Below are positions 1 through 6,024 of a stretch of 10,866 nucleotides of DNA, in pieces. The stretch spans positions 1-10,866 of the forward strand of contig JACMJI010000158.1 of NCBI GenBank assembly GCA_014380705.1. Direction: 5' to 3'. Under the pieces are notes generated by a model that did not search any database, had not been told where the DNA came from, and was given only the letters and a program-made list of their open reading frames with translations. A program made the position numbers and the translations under genes. The stretch is from Gorillibacterium sp. (GTDB lineage: Bacteria > Bacillota > Bacilli > Paenibacillales > NBRC-103111). How positions within the stretch are numbered: position 1 is the stretch's first letter; each line of letters starts with the position of its first letter.

Positions 1-2
1 AT

Positions 3-224
3 TTTTTGAGAAAAAAACGTTTTGAGATTGGTATAGTAAAGGTTTTGGAATGTTTAAAGTCTGCTATCAAAAATAACAATAATGCAAGGATTATTCAATG
101 TATCGGATTATTTGAAAGGTATAGGCAATACGCTACAGAAACTGCGATAGTTAATTATAAAACTCTGGTCGAGGAGGTGGAAATGATTAATGAAAAAGAA
201 AATGGCTTTTTTGCTTATCGCTAG
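3..224 (+). CDS. C-terminal fragment of an unidentified, probably RRNPP-type helical-repeat protein
   Basis: The reading frame is open to the left edge of the window, so this is the 3' end of a longer gene; the TTG at 6 is in frame but has no visible ribosome binding site. The last 73 or so residues are predicted helical and hydrophilic, with patterns such as ARIIQCIGLFERYRQYA that resemble degenerate TPR helices. The 3' end overlaps by 35 bases a small ORF for a signal-peptide-bearing peptide. Receptor genes of the Rap, PlcR, NprR and AimR (RRNPP) group usually sit directly before, and often overlap, their pheromone gene. The identity is inferred from this arrangement and helix pattern; no DNA-binding or catalytic motif is visible in this fragment. 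An unrelated short helical protein remains possible. Confidence 0.5.
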   Translation, partial: FLRKKRFEIGIVKVLECLKSAIKNNNNARIIQCIGLFERYRQYATETAIVNYKTLVEEVEMINEKENGFFAYR

Positions 225-285
225 TACACTAACACTTACGTTGCCTATTATTGCAGTACTATTTAATCATGGAATAGGAGGTTAA
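190..285 (+). CDS. Small exported pro-peptide, candidate quorum-sensing pheromone precursor
   Basis: This is a 31-codon ORF with ATG at 190 and TAA at 283-285. A strong ribosome binding site (GAGGAGGTGG, 171-180) lies nine bases before the start. The product begins MKKKMAFLLIAS, a basic N-terminus followed by a hydrophobic stretch through about residue 25, and ends FNHGIGG. That is the shape of a Sec-exported precursor from which a short C-terminal peptide is cut. It overlaps the 3' end of the upstream gene in another frame, as phr, aimP and papR-like genes do. From memory, the Alo systems of Paenibacillus polymyxa include a mature peptide SHGRGG, which shares the xHGxGG pattern; this recall should be verified. 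The mature form is likely a C-terminal hexapeptide or so. A small membrane protein of other function is the alternative. Confidence 0.6.
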   Translation: MKKKMAFLLIASTLTLTLPIIAVLFNHGIGG

Positions 286-308
286 TATATACTGTATAAC
301 AGTATATA
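286..308. repeat. Perfect 10-bp inverted repeat, possible operator
   Basis: TATATACTGT (286-295) and ACAGTATATA (299-308) are perfect inverted copies around ATA. The repeat begins directly after the stop codon of the peptide gene. It is AT-rich and has no T-tract after it, so it is not a terminator. It could be a binding site for a dimeric regulator, or a weak RNA hairpin that protects the peptide mRNA. Confidence 0.5.
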
Positions 309-363
309 AGTAATTTTATCCATTTTATTTTTTTTAATTTGTGAACATTACTAATTTCAATCG

Positions 364-398
364 AGCATTCCTGGAACGATTCAGGAATGCTTTTTTTT
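364..398 (+). terminator. Rho-independent terminator after the peptide gene
   Basis: AGCATTCCTG (364-373) pairs perfectly with CAGGAATGCT (382-391) across an eight-base loop, and is followed by an eight-T run (391-398). It ends the transcript carrying the receptor fragment and the peptide gene. Confidence 0.9.
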
Positions 399-501
399 GT
401 ATATTTTGAATAATCCGGTCGAAAAAAAATTCAATATGCAAAACTAGCAAATCCCTATTTTTTTACATGATATCCTAAAATATAACAATAGGGGGTGTAT
501 T

Positions 502-690
502 ATGGACCAAGACGAAAAAATCAGTGCTCAATTAGAACAAGCGCGACTAAAGCTCTATCAGCTGGTTTTCCGTTATGGAATTCTGCACCGAAAAGTCATA
601 CGACAGTCTGTGGTCGTGGATAGACTCATTAACAGGTACAACATGATTAAATACAATGAAAAGCCAAAACCTCTTATGAATAGATTTTAG
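502..690 (+). CDS. Spo0E-like aspartyl-phosphate phosphatase family protein with altered signature
   Basis: A 62-residue protein with ATG at 502 and a GGGGGTG ribosome binding site six bases upstream. Its length and pattern (amphipathic helix with L-x-L-Y-x-L around residues 14-21, GI at 26-27, then a second helix ending DRLINRY at 40-46) match the Spo0E/YnzD/YisI family. Those two-helix proteins dephosphorylate Spo0A~P and delay sporulation. The family signature is SQELD; here it reads SVVVD (residues 36-40), keeping the serine and aspartate but losing Gln and Glu. The protein is probably cytoplasmic. The altered motif may mean a different partner or reduced activity; that is inference. The gene stands alone, with a terminator before it and no clear partner after it. 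Confidence 0.75.
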   Translation: MDQDEKISAQLEQARLKLYQLVFRYGILHRKVIRQSVVVDRLINRYNMIKYNEKPKPLMNRF

Positions 691-761
691 AGGTCATTGA
701 TGTAATAGATAATAGATAAACTTAGTCCGATATGAAATGCAAGAGTCAGGAGAACATCTGG

Positions 762-845
762 ATGAAAGCGATAGGTAAATTCCTAAACCATAGATTCCAA
801 CCTACTTGGGAGATGTTATTCCGATTTCAGGCGATGGTCGCGTAA
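762..845 (+). CDS. Possible 27-codon small ORF, unknown function
   Basis: ATG at 762 is preceded by AGGAG about nine bases upstream, and the frame runs to TAA at 843-845. An in-frame ATG also lies at 732 but lacks a ribosome binding site. The product starts MKAIGKFLNHRF and ends RFQAMVA; it is basic with aromatic residues and no clear signal peptide. I do not recognise it. It lies in the otherwise gene-free stretch between the Spo0E-like gene and cidA, so it may be a real small protein, a leader peptide or chance. Confidence 0.25.
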   Translation: MKAIGKFLNHRFQPTWEMLFRFQAMVA

Positions 846-888
846 CTGAAGGGTAATCGATCATGGGTTATCGTTTGAATATCAAGTA

Positions 889-920
889 AAACAAGCTGAC
901 GGTCAATCATCAGCTTGTTT
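889..920 (+). terminator. Stem-loop before cidA, weak terminator or leader hairpin
   Basis: AAACAAGCTGA (889-899) pairs perfectly with TCAGCTTGTTT (910-920) over a ten-base loop. Only three T residues end the stem before ACTCTG, so termination may be weak. It could end an upstream transcript or act as a leader hairpin for cidA, which starts 47 bases later. Confidence 0.5.
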
Positions 921-967
921 ACTCTGTTCGCTATCAGGTGTAAACTGGTTTGCGGGAGATGAAATTC

Positions 968-1339
968 ATGAGAAGAATACGGCTTACCCTACTGCAAATC
1001 GGAATATTCTATATCATATCAATCCTTGCTAATATCATTTCAGATGCCTTGCATCTGCCCGTTCCAGGTACGATGCTTGCTATTATCGTTGTTTTCATCC
1101 TGTTAAAAACGGGAGTCGTTAAGCTTGTTTGGCTATCGGCGGGCGCTGACTTCCTTATTGCTAATCTGGTGTTGTTCTTTATTCCTTCGGCTGTTGTACT
1201 TATGAAGCATACAAAGTATCTAGCTGCGGAGGCAACTGGAATACTGTTGGTTGTTGTGTTGGGTACGTTTCTGATTATGGTGTTCTCGGGAACCTTGACT
1301 GAATTTTTCATCGCCAGAGGAAAGAAGGGAAAAGCATAA
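968..1339 (+). CDS. cidA: CidA/LrgA family holin-like membrane protein
   Basis: A small integral membrane protein of 123 residues with four hydrophobic segments, roughly residues 8-26, 36-51, 60-80 and 90-112. The motif LHLPVPGTMLA near residues 29-39 is the typical CidA/LrgA signature after the first helix. Members form oligomers in the cytoplasmic membrane, pair with a CidB/LrgB protein, and are linked to murein hydrolase activity, programmed lysis and, in Bacillus, pyruvate transport (PftA/YsbA type). ATG at 968 is preferred because GGGAG (954-958) lies nine bases upstream; a TTG at 950 would overlap that site. The stop codon overlaps the start of the next gene by one base (TAATG), indicating translational coupling. 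I cannot separate cidA from lrgA by sequence alone. Confidence 0.85.
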   Translation: MRRIRLTLLQIGIFYIISILANIISDALHLPVPGTMLAIIVVFILLKTGVVKLVWLSAGADFLIANLVLFFIPSAVVLMKHTKYLAAEATGILLVVVLGTFLIMVFSGTLTEFFIARGKKGKA

Positions 1340-2019
1340 TGCTGCCGCTTCTTTATTTTCTGATTACAATCATTGCTTATATACTCGCTACAAAGTTATA
1401 CCGTAAAACACGTTTCTTGCTCTTCTCACCATTTCTCATTGCACCACTTGTGCTTGCCATACTCCTCATGGCTCTAGGCGTTAAATACGAATCCTACAAT
1501 GCAGGGGCCTCTTATATTACCAAGCTGCTTCAGCCCGCTACGATTGCGTTAGCTGTTCCGCTTTACCGTTACTTCGGGCTGCTCCGTAAGCATATCGTTG
1601 CTGTTATTGTTGGAATGATGAGTGGCATCATTTTGTCCTTCAGCACAACCCTCATCCTTGCTTATCTTGCAGGGATGGATTCGATGGCAACCAAGAACTT
1701 GCTGCCTCACTCGGTTACGACCCCGTTTGCCATGCTGCTGGCGGATGCCATTAAAGGGGACCCTCAAATCACTGTTTTATTTACCATCATGACAGGGATT
1801 TGCGGTATGATCATCGGTCCAGTGGTTATCCGACTGTTTCGCATTCGTCATGCGGTTTCTAAGGGAGTTCTGCTCGGTGTTGGAGCCCATGCAGCGGGAA
1901 CAGCTAAAGCCTTTGAACTGGGCGAACAGGAGGGCGCTGTAGCTAGTGTGGTTACGATCATTACAGCATTGATCATGCTCGTTCTTGTTCCGGTATTGTT
2001 AAGTTTTTTTGGAATGTAG
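1339..2019 (+). CDS. cidB: CidB/LrgB family membrane protein
   Basis: A 226-residue, multi-spanning membrane protein, the usual LrgB/CidB length, starting at the ATG that overlaps the cidA stop. Family hallmarks are LLPHSVTTPFAM near residue 121 (the conserved KSVTTP-type motif) and GVGAHAAGTAKAFELGEQEGA in the C-terminal half. Helices are spread over the whole length. The family acts with CidA/LrgA in the membrane and is tied to control of autolysis and to pyruvate or by-product transport. No LytST regulator is visible in the window, so regulation cannot be read here. There is no terminator before pyrK 81 bases downstream, so read-through is possible. The alternative name is lrgB. Confidence 0.85.
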   Translation: MLPLLYFLITIIAYILATKLYRKTRFLLFSPFLIAPLVLAILLMALGVKYESYNAGASYITKLLQPATIALAVPLYRYFGLLRKHIVAVIVGMMSGIILSFSTTLILAYLAGMDSMATKNLLPHSVTTPFAMLLADAIKGDPQITVLFTIMTGICGMIIGPVVIRLFRIRHAVSKGVLLGVGAHAAGTAKAFELGEQEGAVASVVTIITALIMLVLVPVLLSFFGM

Positions 2020-2064
2020 GTTGTGAGATTTATTACGGCAACCCAAAACGAGATTCGATACTCT

Positions 2065-2073
2065 TGATAAAAT
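2065..2073 (+). promoter_or_regulatory. Possible extended -10 promoter for pyrK
   Basis: TGATAAAAT (2065-2073) fits a TGn-extended -10 element for sigma-A, with no recognisable -35 box. Transcription would start near 2080, only a few bases before the pyrK ribosome binding site. There is no PyrR-binding attenuator in the short spacer. Confidence 0.3.
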
Positions 2074-2100
2074 ATGAACAGGACAGGAGGGGGCATCAGC

Positions 2101-2802
2101 ATGACAACAATCATCAGCAATAACCAGATTGCTTCAGACATTTATGTATTGACGGCAGAGGGTGATTATCAAGGTGAGATGGGCCAGTTTTATATGCTTC
2201 GCGGCTGGGACCAATTCCCGATTCTATCTCGACCGATCAGTATTCATGATATCGGCGAAGGGTATATTTCCTTTTTATATCGGGTCGTAGGTCAGGGAAC
2301 GGAGCTGCTCTCACGTCTTAAACCGGGAGATTCCATTGGTCTTGAAGGACCTTATGGGAATGGCTTTCCTATCATTCAGGGGAAGGTTGCTCTTGTTGGT
2401 GGCGGCATGGGGACAGCTCCTTTGTATTATGCAGCGAAACAATTAGCGAATGCCGATGCTTATCTGGGCTTTAGTTATGAAGCATTTGGGGTGGAGGAGT
2501 TTCGTGAAGCCACTGGCCAAACGAAGGTAAATGTGGGGGGCTATATTGTAGAAGATTTCGACCCTGCTGGTTATGAAGCGGTCTTTACCTGCGGTCCTCT
2601 GCCAATGATGCGGGCACTGTCTGCCAAGCTTCAAGGGACAAGCACCAAACTGTACGTGTCATTAGAGAAACGAATGGCTTGCGGCATCGGGGCATGTCTT
2701 GTATGCAGCTGCGCAACGGTCAATGGAAACCGCAAAGCCTGCACCGATGGACCTGTATTCTTAGCGGAGGAGGTGGACATGGATGATCTCAACAGTCACT
2801 AA
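2101..2802 (+). CDS. pyrK: Dihydroorotate dehydrogenase electron transfer subunit PyrK
   Basis: PyrK is the iron-sulfur flavoprotein that passes electrons from dihydroorotate, via FAD and a [2Fe-2S] cluster, to NAD+, in complex with PyrD. The 233-residue product has a flavin-binding RPIS (residues 44-47), a nucleotide-binding GGGMGTAPL (100-108), a CGPLPMM motif near 162, and cluster cysteines C194, C199, C202 and C214 in the pattern CGIGAC-LVC followed by C. The start at 2101 is chosen because GGAGGGGG (2086-2093) lies seven bases upstream; an in-frame ATG at 2074 precedes that site and would lack one. It overlaps pyrD by 20 bases, so the two subunits are translationally coupled. In many Bacilli pyrK-pyrD lies inside the pyr operon; here cidAB is upstream and no other pyr gene is near. 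Confidence 0.93.
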   Translation: MTTIISNNQIASDIYVLTAEGDYQGEMGQFYMLRGWDQFPILSRPISIHDIGEGYISFLYRVVGQGTELLSRLKPGDSIGLEGPYGNGFPIIQGKVALVGGGMGTAPLYYAAKQLANADAYLGFSYEAFGVEEFREATGQTKVNVGGYIVEDFDPAGYEAVFTCGPLPMMRALSAKLQGTSTKLYVSLEKRMACGIGACLVCSCATVNGNRKACTDGPVFLAEEVDMDDLNSH

Positions 2803-3715
2803 TATCGCAGGTGTTTCCTTTAAGAACCCCTTTATCATGGCCTCAGGGACTTATGGTTTTGGAAAAGAATATGCTAAATATGCAGACTTGAACAAGCTCG
2901 GCGGGATATCCGGCAAAGGTCTTACTCTGCTGCCGAAAGCAGGAAACCGGGGGATTCGCGTTTATGAGACAGCTTCGGGAATGCTCAATAGTGTCGGTTT
3001 GGAAAACCCGGGCATCGAAGGCTTCCTAAAGAAGGAGCTTGACGATATGACCTCTTGGGATACAGCTGTGCTGCTTAACTTAGGTGGCGGAACTATAGAG
3101 GATTATATTCAAGGCATCCACCTGATCAACGAGGATCACAAACGTCGGAAGCAGGACAACCGTAGAGGTGTCGATATGATTGAGCTTAACATCTCCTGCC
3201 CTAACGTGAAGGAAGGCGGAATGGCTTTTGGAGTAGAGACAGAGGTCGCTCGCGAAGTCGTTCGTAAGGTTCGCCAAGCAACCCAGCTTCCGTTGGCGAT
3301 AAAGCTTTCACCGAATGCGCGCGATATCGCAGCTATGGCGAGAATGTGCGAGGATGAGGGAGCAGATGCCATTTCTTTGGTAAACACCTTTAGCGGGATG
3401 AAGATTGATGTGAGGAAGCGGCAAAGTGTATTTGCCAATCTTTATGCTGGCTTATCCGGTCCAGCGATCAAACCAATCGCTTTGCGGATGGTTCATCAAG
3501 CAGCTAAAGCGGTTAGTATCCCGGTCATCGGGATGGGAGGAATTACAACAGCCGAGGATGCCGTCGAATTCATTATGGCCGGCGCTCATGCGGTTCAGGT
3601 TGGAACGTACAACTTCATGAATCTTCGTGCGGGTGAAGAACTTGCTGAGGGTCTTGTACAATTTATGGAAAAGGAAAAAATCAGTTCACTTGATGAAATC
3701 CGTGGGATCATCTAG
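2783..3715 (+). CDS. pyrD: Dihydroorotate dehydrogenase, class 1B catalytic subunit PyrD
   Basis: This cytoplasmic FMN enzyme oxidises dihydroorotate to orotate, the fourth step of pyrimidine synthesis. At 310 residues it has the expected length. Motifs are [13 protein letters not shown] (15-27), SGKGLT with Lys45 near [15 protein letters not shown] (66-77), the active-site loop ELNISCPN with catalytic Cys139, IKLSPN, and the C-terminal phosphate-binding GMGGI and [10 protein letters not shown]. Cysteine as the catalytic base, together with the partner PyrK, marks class 1B. A basic stretch ([14 protein letters not shown], 116-129) just before the active-site strand looks a little long for the family. 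ATG at 2783 has a GGAGGAGGTGG site seven bases upstream, within pyrK. Confidence 0.95.
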   Translation: MISTVTNIAGVSFKNPFIMASGTYGFGKEYAKYADLNKLGGISGKGLTLLPKAGNRGIRVYETASGMLNSVGLENPGIEGFLKKELDDMTSWDTAVLLNLGGGTIEDYIQGIHLINEDHKRRKQDNRRGVDMIELNISCPNVKEGGMAFGVETEVAREVVRKVRQATQLPLAIKLSPNARDIAAMARMCEDEGADAISLVNTFSGMKIDVRKRQSVFANLYAGLSGPAIKPIALRMVHQAAKAVSIPVIGMGGITTAEDAVEFIMAGAHAVQVGTYNFMNLRAGEELAEGLVQFMEKEKISSLDEIRGII

Positions 3716-3739
3716 TTAAATGATGAAGTATAGATTGAA

Positions 3740-3786
3740 ATCGCTCCGAATTCCTCATGCGAAAATTCGCAGGGATTCGGAGCGAT
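3740..3786. terminator. Nested hairpin between convergent pyrD and lipoprotein genes
   Basis: ATCGCTCCGAAT (3740-3751) pairs perfectly with ATTCGGAGCGAT (3775-3786). Inside sits a second perfect stem, TGCGAA/TTCGCA (3758-3771). T-tracts are short on both sides (TTTT at 3791 on plus, ATTTC on minus), but the position between convergent genes supports a bidirectional terminator. Confidence 0.75.
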
Positions 3787-3851
3787 GTGCTTTTAACCGT
3801 TATAGACTTACCAGCCCCTTGTAAATTGAGGGGGATCAACCAACTTTTCTT

Positions 3852-4664
3852 CTATTTTAGCTCATTTTTAATTTGTTTTACACTTCCAACGCCTGTCTTC
3901 AGAGTGAAGAGTGGTCCACCACCATTGTAGTCCTGCTTCACGTCATCTTTCATAAATGCAGAAATATCAACAGAATAACTGGCTTTCTCCGGTATGGATA
4001 GGGTGATATCGCCAACACCTGCTACAGCATGGACGGACTTAGCCTGATCAACCTTGCGGGCGATAACCTTGATACTACCTGTTCCTGAGGTAATATCCGT
4101 TTTCTCTACAAAGGCTACTCCTTTCAGAACAATATCACCTACGCCAGATGTAATGACGCCCGAAATATTGGAGTCATCAATTGAAATATTTCCAACCCCT
4201 TCTATTACATGAAAAGAAGCGATGCTCTCCGGGATAGTCGCGGTAATCGTTATGATCAGATTCAACTTGCTTCCGTATGTATCCTTGAGCCATTTTTCCA
4301 AATTTATTGATTCGGAACCTTTGGCAGCGGCGTAATAAGAAGCGGTTTCCTTATCTTTCTCCTGGATGAGCACGATCAACTCAAGAATTTCCTTCGCCTG
4401 TTCCTCGGTATCTGCACCCTGAACTTTAACGTCAGCTTTAACTGTAATATTATCGTCTTTCCCTACCGTAATCTTGATATCTCCTACCCCATTTTGAATG
4501 TCGAGTTTCGTAAGTCCTGTCGCTGTTAGAGACTTGACTTGGTTGCCCTCTGCATGTTCTCCCTGAGCATTTACATTTGCAAGAGTATCTTTAATCGTTT
4601 TCGTACACCCTGCTAATCCTAAAATCAAAAGACAAAATAAACCAATGTACAGCTTTTTTATCAA
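3852..4664 (-). CDS. Secreted lipoprotein with DUF4097-like beta repeats
   Basis: A 270-residue lipoprotein: basic N-terminus, hydrophobic helix, and lipobox LAGC with the lipidated cysteine at residue 20, so it is anchored to the outer face of the membrane. The rest holds repeats built on G-V-G-D-I (GVGDIKI near 60, GVGNISI, GVGDIVL, GTGSIKV, GVGDITL, GVGSVK at the end), the repeating beta-strand pattern of DUF4097/adhesin-like domains thought to form a beta-helix. The family's biochemical role is not established; members often accompany envelope-stress regulators, but none is adjacent here. The start is TTG at 4664 with an AGGAGG site eight bases upstream. An extended -10 promoter and palindrome lie just ahead. 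The gene converges with pyrD. Confidence 0.75.
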   Translation of the reverse strand: MIKKLYIGLFCLLILGLAGCTKTIKDTLANVNAQGEHAEGNQVKSLTATGLTKLDIQNGVGDIKITVGKDDNITVKADVKVQGADTEEQAKEILELIVLIQEKDKETASYYAAAKGSESINLEKWLKDTYGSKLNLIITITATIPESIASFHVIEGVGNISIDDSNISGVITSGVGDIVLKGVAFVEKTDITSGTGSIKVIARKVDQAKSVHAVAGVGDITLSIPEKASYSVDISAFMKDDVKQDYNGGGPLFTLKTGVGSVKQIKNELK

Positions 4665-4682
4665 ATGAAATACCTCCTCTCG

Positions 4683-4700
4683 ACTGATATCAGTATAGCA
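4683..4700 (-). promoter_or_regulatory. Extended -10 promoter of the lipoprotein gene with a 12-bp palindrome
   Basis: On the minus strand TGCTATACT (TGn plus TATACT, -10 at 4692-4697) forms a good extended -10 about 30 bases before the TTG start; no good -35 is seen. ACTGATATCAGT (4683-4694) is a perfect 12-base palindrome overlapping the 3' end of the -10, a position where a repressor would block transcription. The regulator is unknown. Confidence 0.5.
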
Positions 4701-4851
4701 GATTTTGGAAAGGTGTTGCTCGCTTTACCTAACAAACAATGTATTTGAGATTCCGTACAAGGGCTCCATTGAGTTTCTTGAGGAGGAGGAGGATGGAGGC
4801 ATTACCATTTCGACAAACCGCGCGATTTACCAAATAAAATCTGAGCATTAA
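4699..4851 (+). pseudogene. Possible gene remnant in the 4665-5106 intergenic region
   Basis: A plus-strand frame from just after a TAG (4696-4698) to TAA at 4849-4851 encodes about 50 residues. It contains a protein-like segment (VFEIPYKGSIEFLEEEEDGG then ITISTNRAIYQI) that is acidic and then alternates like beta strands. There is no start codon with a ribosome binding site; a TTG at 4705 is the only in-frame candidate and lies beside the opposing promoter. It may be the tail of a decayed gene. The rest of this 442-base gap holds the lipoprotein promoter, the promoter at 5023-5051, and AT-rich DNA in which I see nothing else. Confidence 0.2.
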
Positions 4852-5022
4852 TAGACATTCGTTAAATACGTATAGTTTTAAAGTATTAGATAGGATGAGG
4901 TTTCCCATAACATTTGAAATATTTATGGTTGACCCCCACAAATAAAGGGTTTTAAGCGTATATATCATTAGATTCGTAAGTCAGAAAAAGCCTTCTTTTG
5001 ATGTAAAAAAGCTATTAAATTC

Positions 5023-5051
5023 TTTCAACAATATGTGATGTATGTTATAGT
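5023..5051 (+). promoter_or_regulatory. Sigma-A promoter for the WYL-like gene
   Basis: TTTCAA (5023-5028) and TATAGT (5046-5051) are spaced 17 bases apart, and TG precedes the -10 by one base (extended -10, TGTTATAGT). The start of transcription would be near 5058, about 50 bases before the TTG start. Confidence 0.55.
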
Positions 5052-5106
5052 TAATTTGTCGATTAGTAAGAATCACTTTGTTATCCATATGAGGAGGGGA
5101 TGCCAT

Positions 5107-5313
5107 TTGAGCGAGGGATTTCAGCAATTTGTAGGTGAGCCGATTGAAATTATTTATCTTGAAGCAGACAATCGAACCGTACTGCGGAAGATCGACATCC
5201 TTACTGCGGGAGACAAATGTGTATTTGCTTACTGTTTTAATCGAAAGGAACTTGAGCTTTTTCGAAACCAGAATATTCTTGCGGTACTCCCTATACTTAA
5301 GTTAAATCATTAG
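5107..5313 (+). CDS. Small stand-alone WYL-like domain protein
   Basis: A 68-residue protein. The TTG at 5107 is chosen because GAGGAGGGG lies seven bases upstream; the frame continues back to an ATG at 5035, but that falls inside the promoter. The sequence pattern (IEIIYLEADNRT, then RKIDIL, then VFAYCFNRKELELFR, then NILAVLPI) follows the WYL domain: Ile-x-Tyr strand, Arg-Ile strand, A-Y-C with conserved Arg, F-R, and a closing I-x-x-V-x-P-I strand. WYL domains are SH3-like beta barrels that bind nucleic acid or nucleotide ligands and usually follow an HTH domain. Here no HTH is fused. The fold call is by pattern only. It has its own promoter and terminator, so it is monocistronic. Confidence 0.5.
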   Translation: MSEGFQQFVGEPIEIIYLEADNRTVLRKIDILTAGDKCVFAYCFNRKELELFRNQNILAVLPILKLNH

Positions 5314-5321
5314 TCCTTTTA

Positions 5322-5345
5322 CCCCATTCCTCGGATGGGGTTTTA
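5322..5345 (+). terminator. Terminator after the WYL-like gene
   Basis: CCCCAT (5322-5327) pairs with ATGGGG (5335-5340) over a seven-base loop, followed by TTTTATT. It ends the transcript eight bases after the stop codon. Confidence 0.8.
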
Positions 5346-5432
5346 TTGCTATATACAGGATAGATCGCTAGTCGTCTATTAATTTGATAAACTTGACTTA
5401 CAAGATTCATATTAGAAGGTGGGAAGGGTTAA

Positions 5433-5951
5433 ATGAAGAGAGTTATGATTATTGGTTCACCGGGTTCTGGAAAGTCATTTCTTGCTCAAAAGCTGCAAGA
5501 ACAAACCGAGCTGCCGGTTATCCATTTGGATAGATTATATTGGAAGCCAGGTTGGGTGAAAACAGAGCATGAAGAATGGTTGCCGATCGTACAAGAGCTC
5601 GTTAAACAACCCAAATGGATTATCGACGGGCAATATGGCAGTACGATGGACATTCGAATGCAGGCGGCGGACACGGTGATTTATCTCGATCGAAGACGTC
5701 TTGCTAACGTATGGGGTGTAACCAAACGAAGGATTGCCTTTTTAGGGAAGTCTCGACCAGACATAGGTCCGGATTGTGTAGAAAAAATCAATAGAGAGTT
5801 TTTTCTTTTTCTCAAGTATGTATGGTCCTTTGAGCGCAAAAGTAAGCCAGCTGTTCAAGCTCTATTAGATCATTATGGGGAAACCAAACGTATTATTGTG
5901 CTGAAATCAAGAAAGGAAATCAGACAATTTATTCGATCCCTTGCCGACTGA
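5433..5951 (+). CDS. Adenylate kinase-like P-loop NTPase (FlaR/topology modulation family)
   Basis: A 172-residue cytoplasmic protein beginning MKRVMIIGSPGSGKS, a Walker A motif at residues 8-15 right after the first beta strand. HLDRLYWKPGW (about 31-41) and WIIDGQY are typical of the adenylate kinase-like group annotated as topology modulation protein or FlaR-like, small P-loop kinases whose substrate is not established. VIYLDRRR carries the second strand followed by a basic region, and GVTKRR likely forms part of the lid. A purine-rich stretch (AAGGTGGGAAGGG) before the ATG serves as ribosome binding site. It is separate from the neighbours, with a terminator before it and the convergent fnr after it. 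The link to DNA supercoiling in the name is historical and not supported here. Confidence 0.75.
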   Translation: MKRVMIIGSPGSGKSFLAQKLQEQTELPVIHLDRLYWKPGWVKTEHEEWLPIVQELVKQPKWIIDGQYGSTMDIRMQAADTVIYLDRRRLANVWGVTKRRIAFLGKSRPDIGPDCVEKINREFFLFLKYVWSFERKSKPAVQALLDHYGETKRIIVLKSRKEIRQFIRSLAD

Positions 5952-5975
5952 GCTAAAGATTTATTAAAGACAAAA

Positions 5976-6002
5976 ACAAAAAAACTCCCTATCGTAGAGA
6001 GT
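5976..6002 (-). terminator. Terminator of fnr
   Basis: Read on the minus strand, ACTCTCT (6002-5996) pairs with AGGGAGT (5990-5984), including one G-U pair, and is followed by a seven-T run. It lies 22 bases past the fnr stop codon. Confidence 0.8.
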
Positions 6003-6024
6003 CTTAGATCCGGTTTAACAAATT

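Noticed and set aside
691..967. Riboswitch ahead of cidA
   Set aside because: I compared it with common riboswitch classes from memory and found no matching core motif; only one hairpin and a possible small ORF are supported.
4781..4837. GAGGAGGAGGAGG followed by ATG as a small-gene start
   Set aside because: The frame is only 14 codons, and the repeat is better explained as Glu codons in the remnant frame.
4729..4968. 79-codon minus-strand frame upstream of the lipoprotein gene
   Set aside because: No ribosome binding site, AT-driven Leu/Ile composition and no recognisable pattern.
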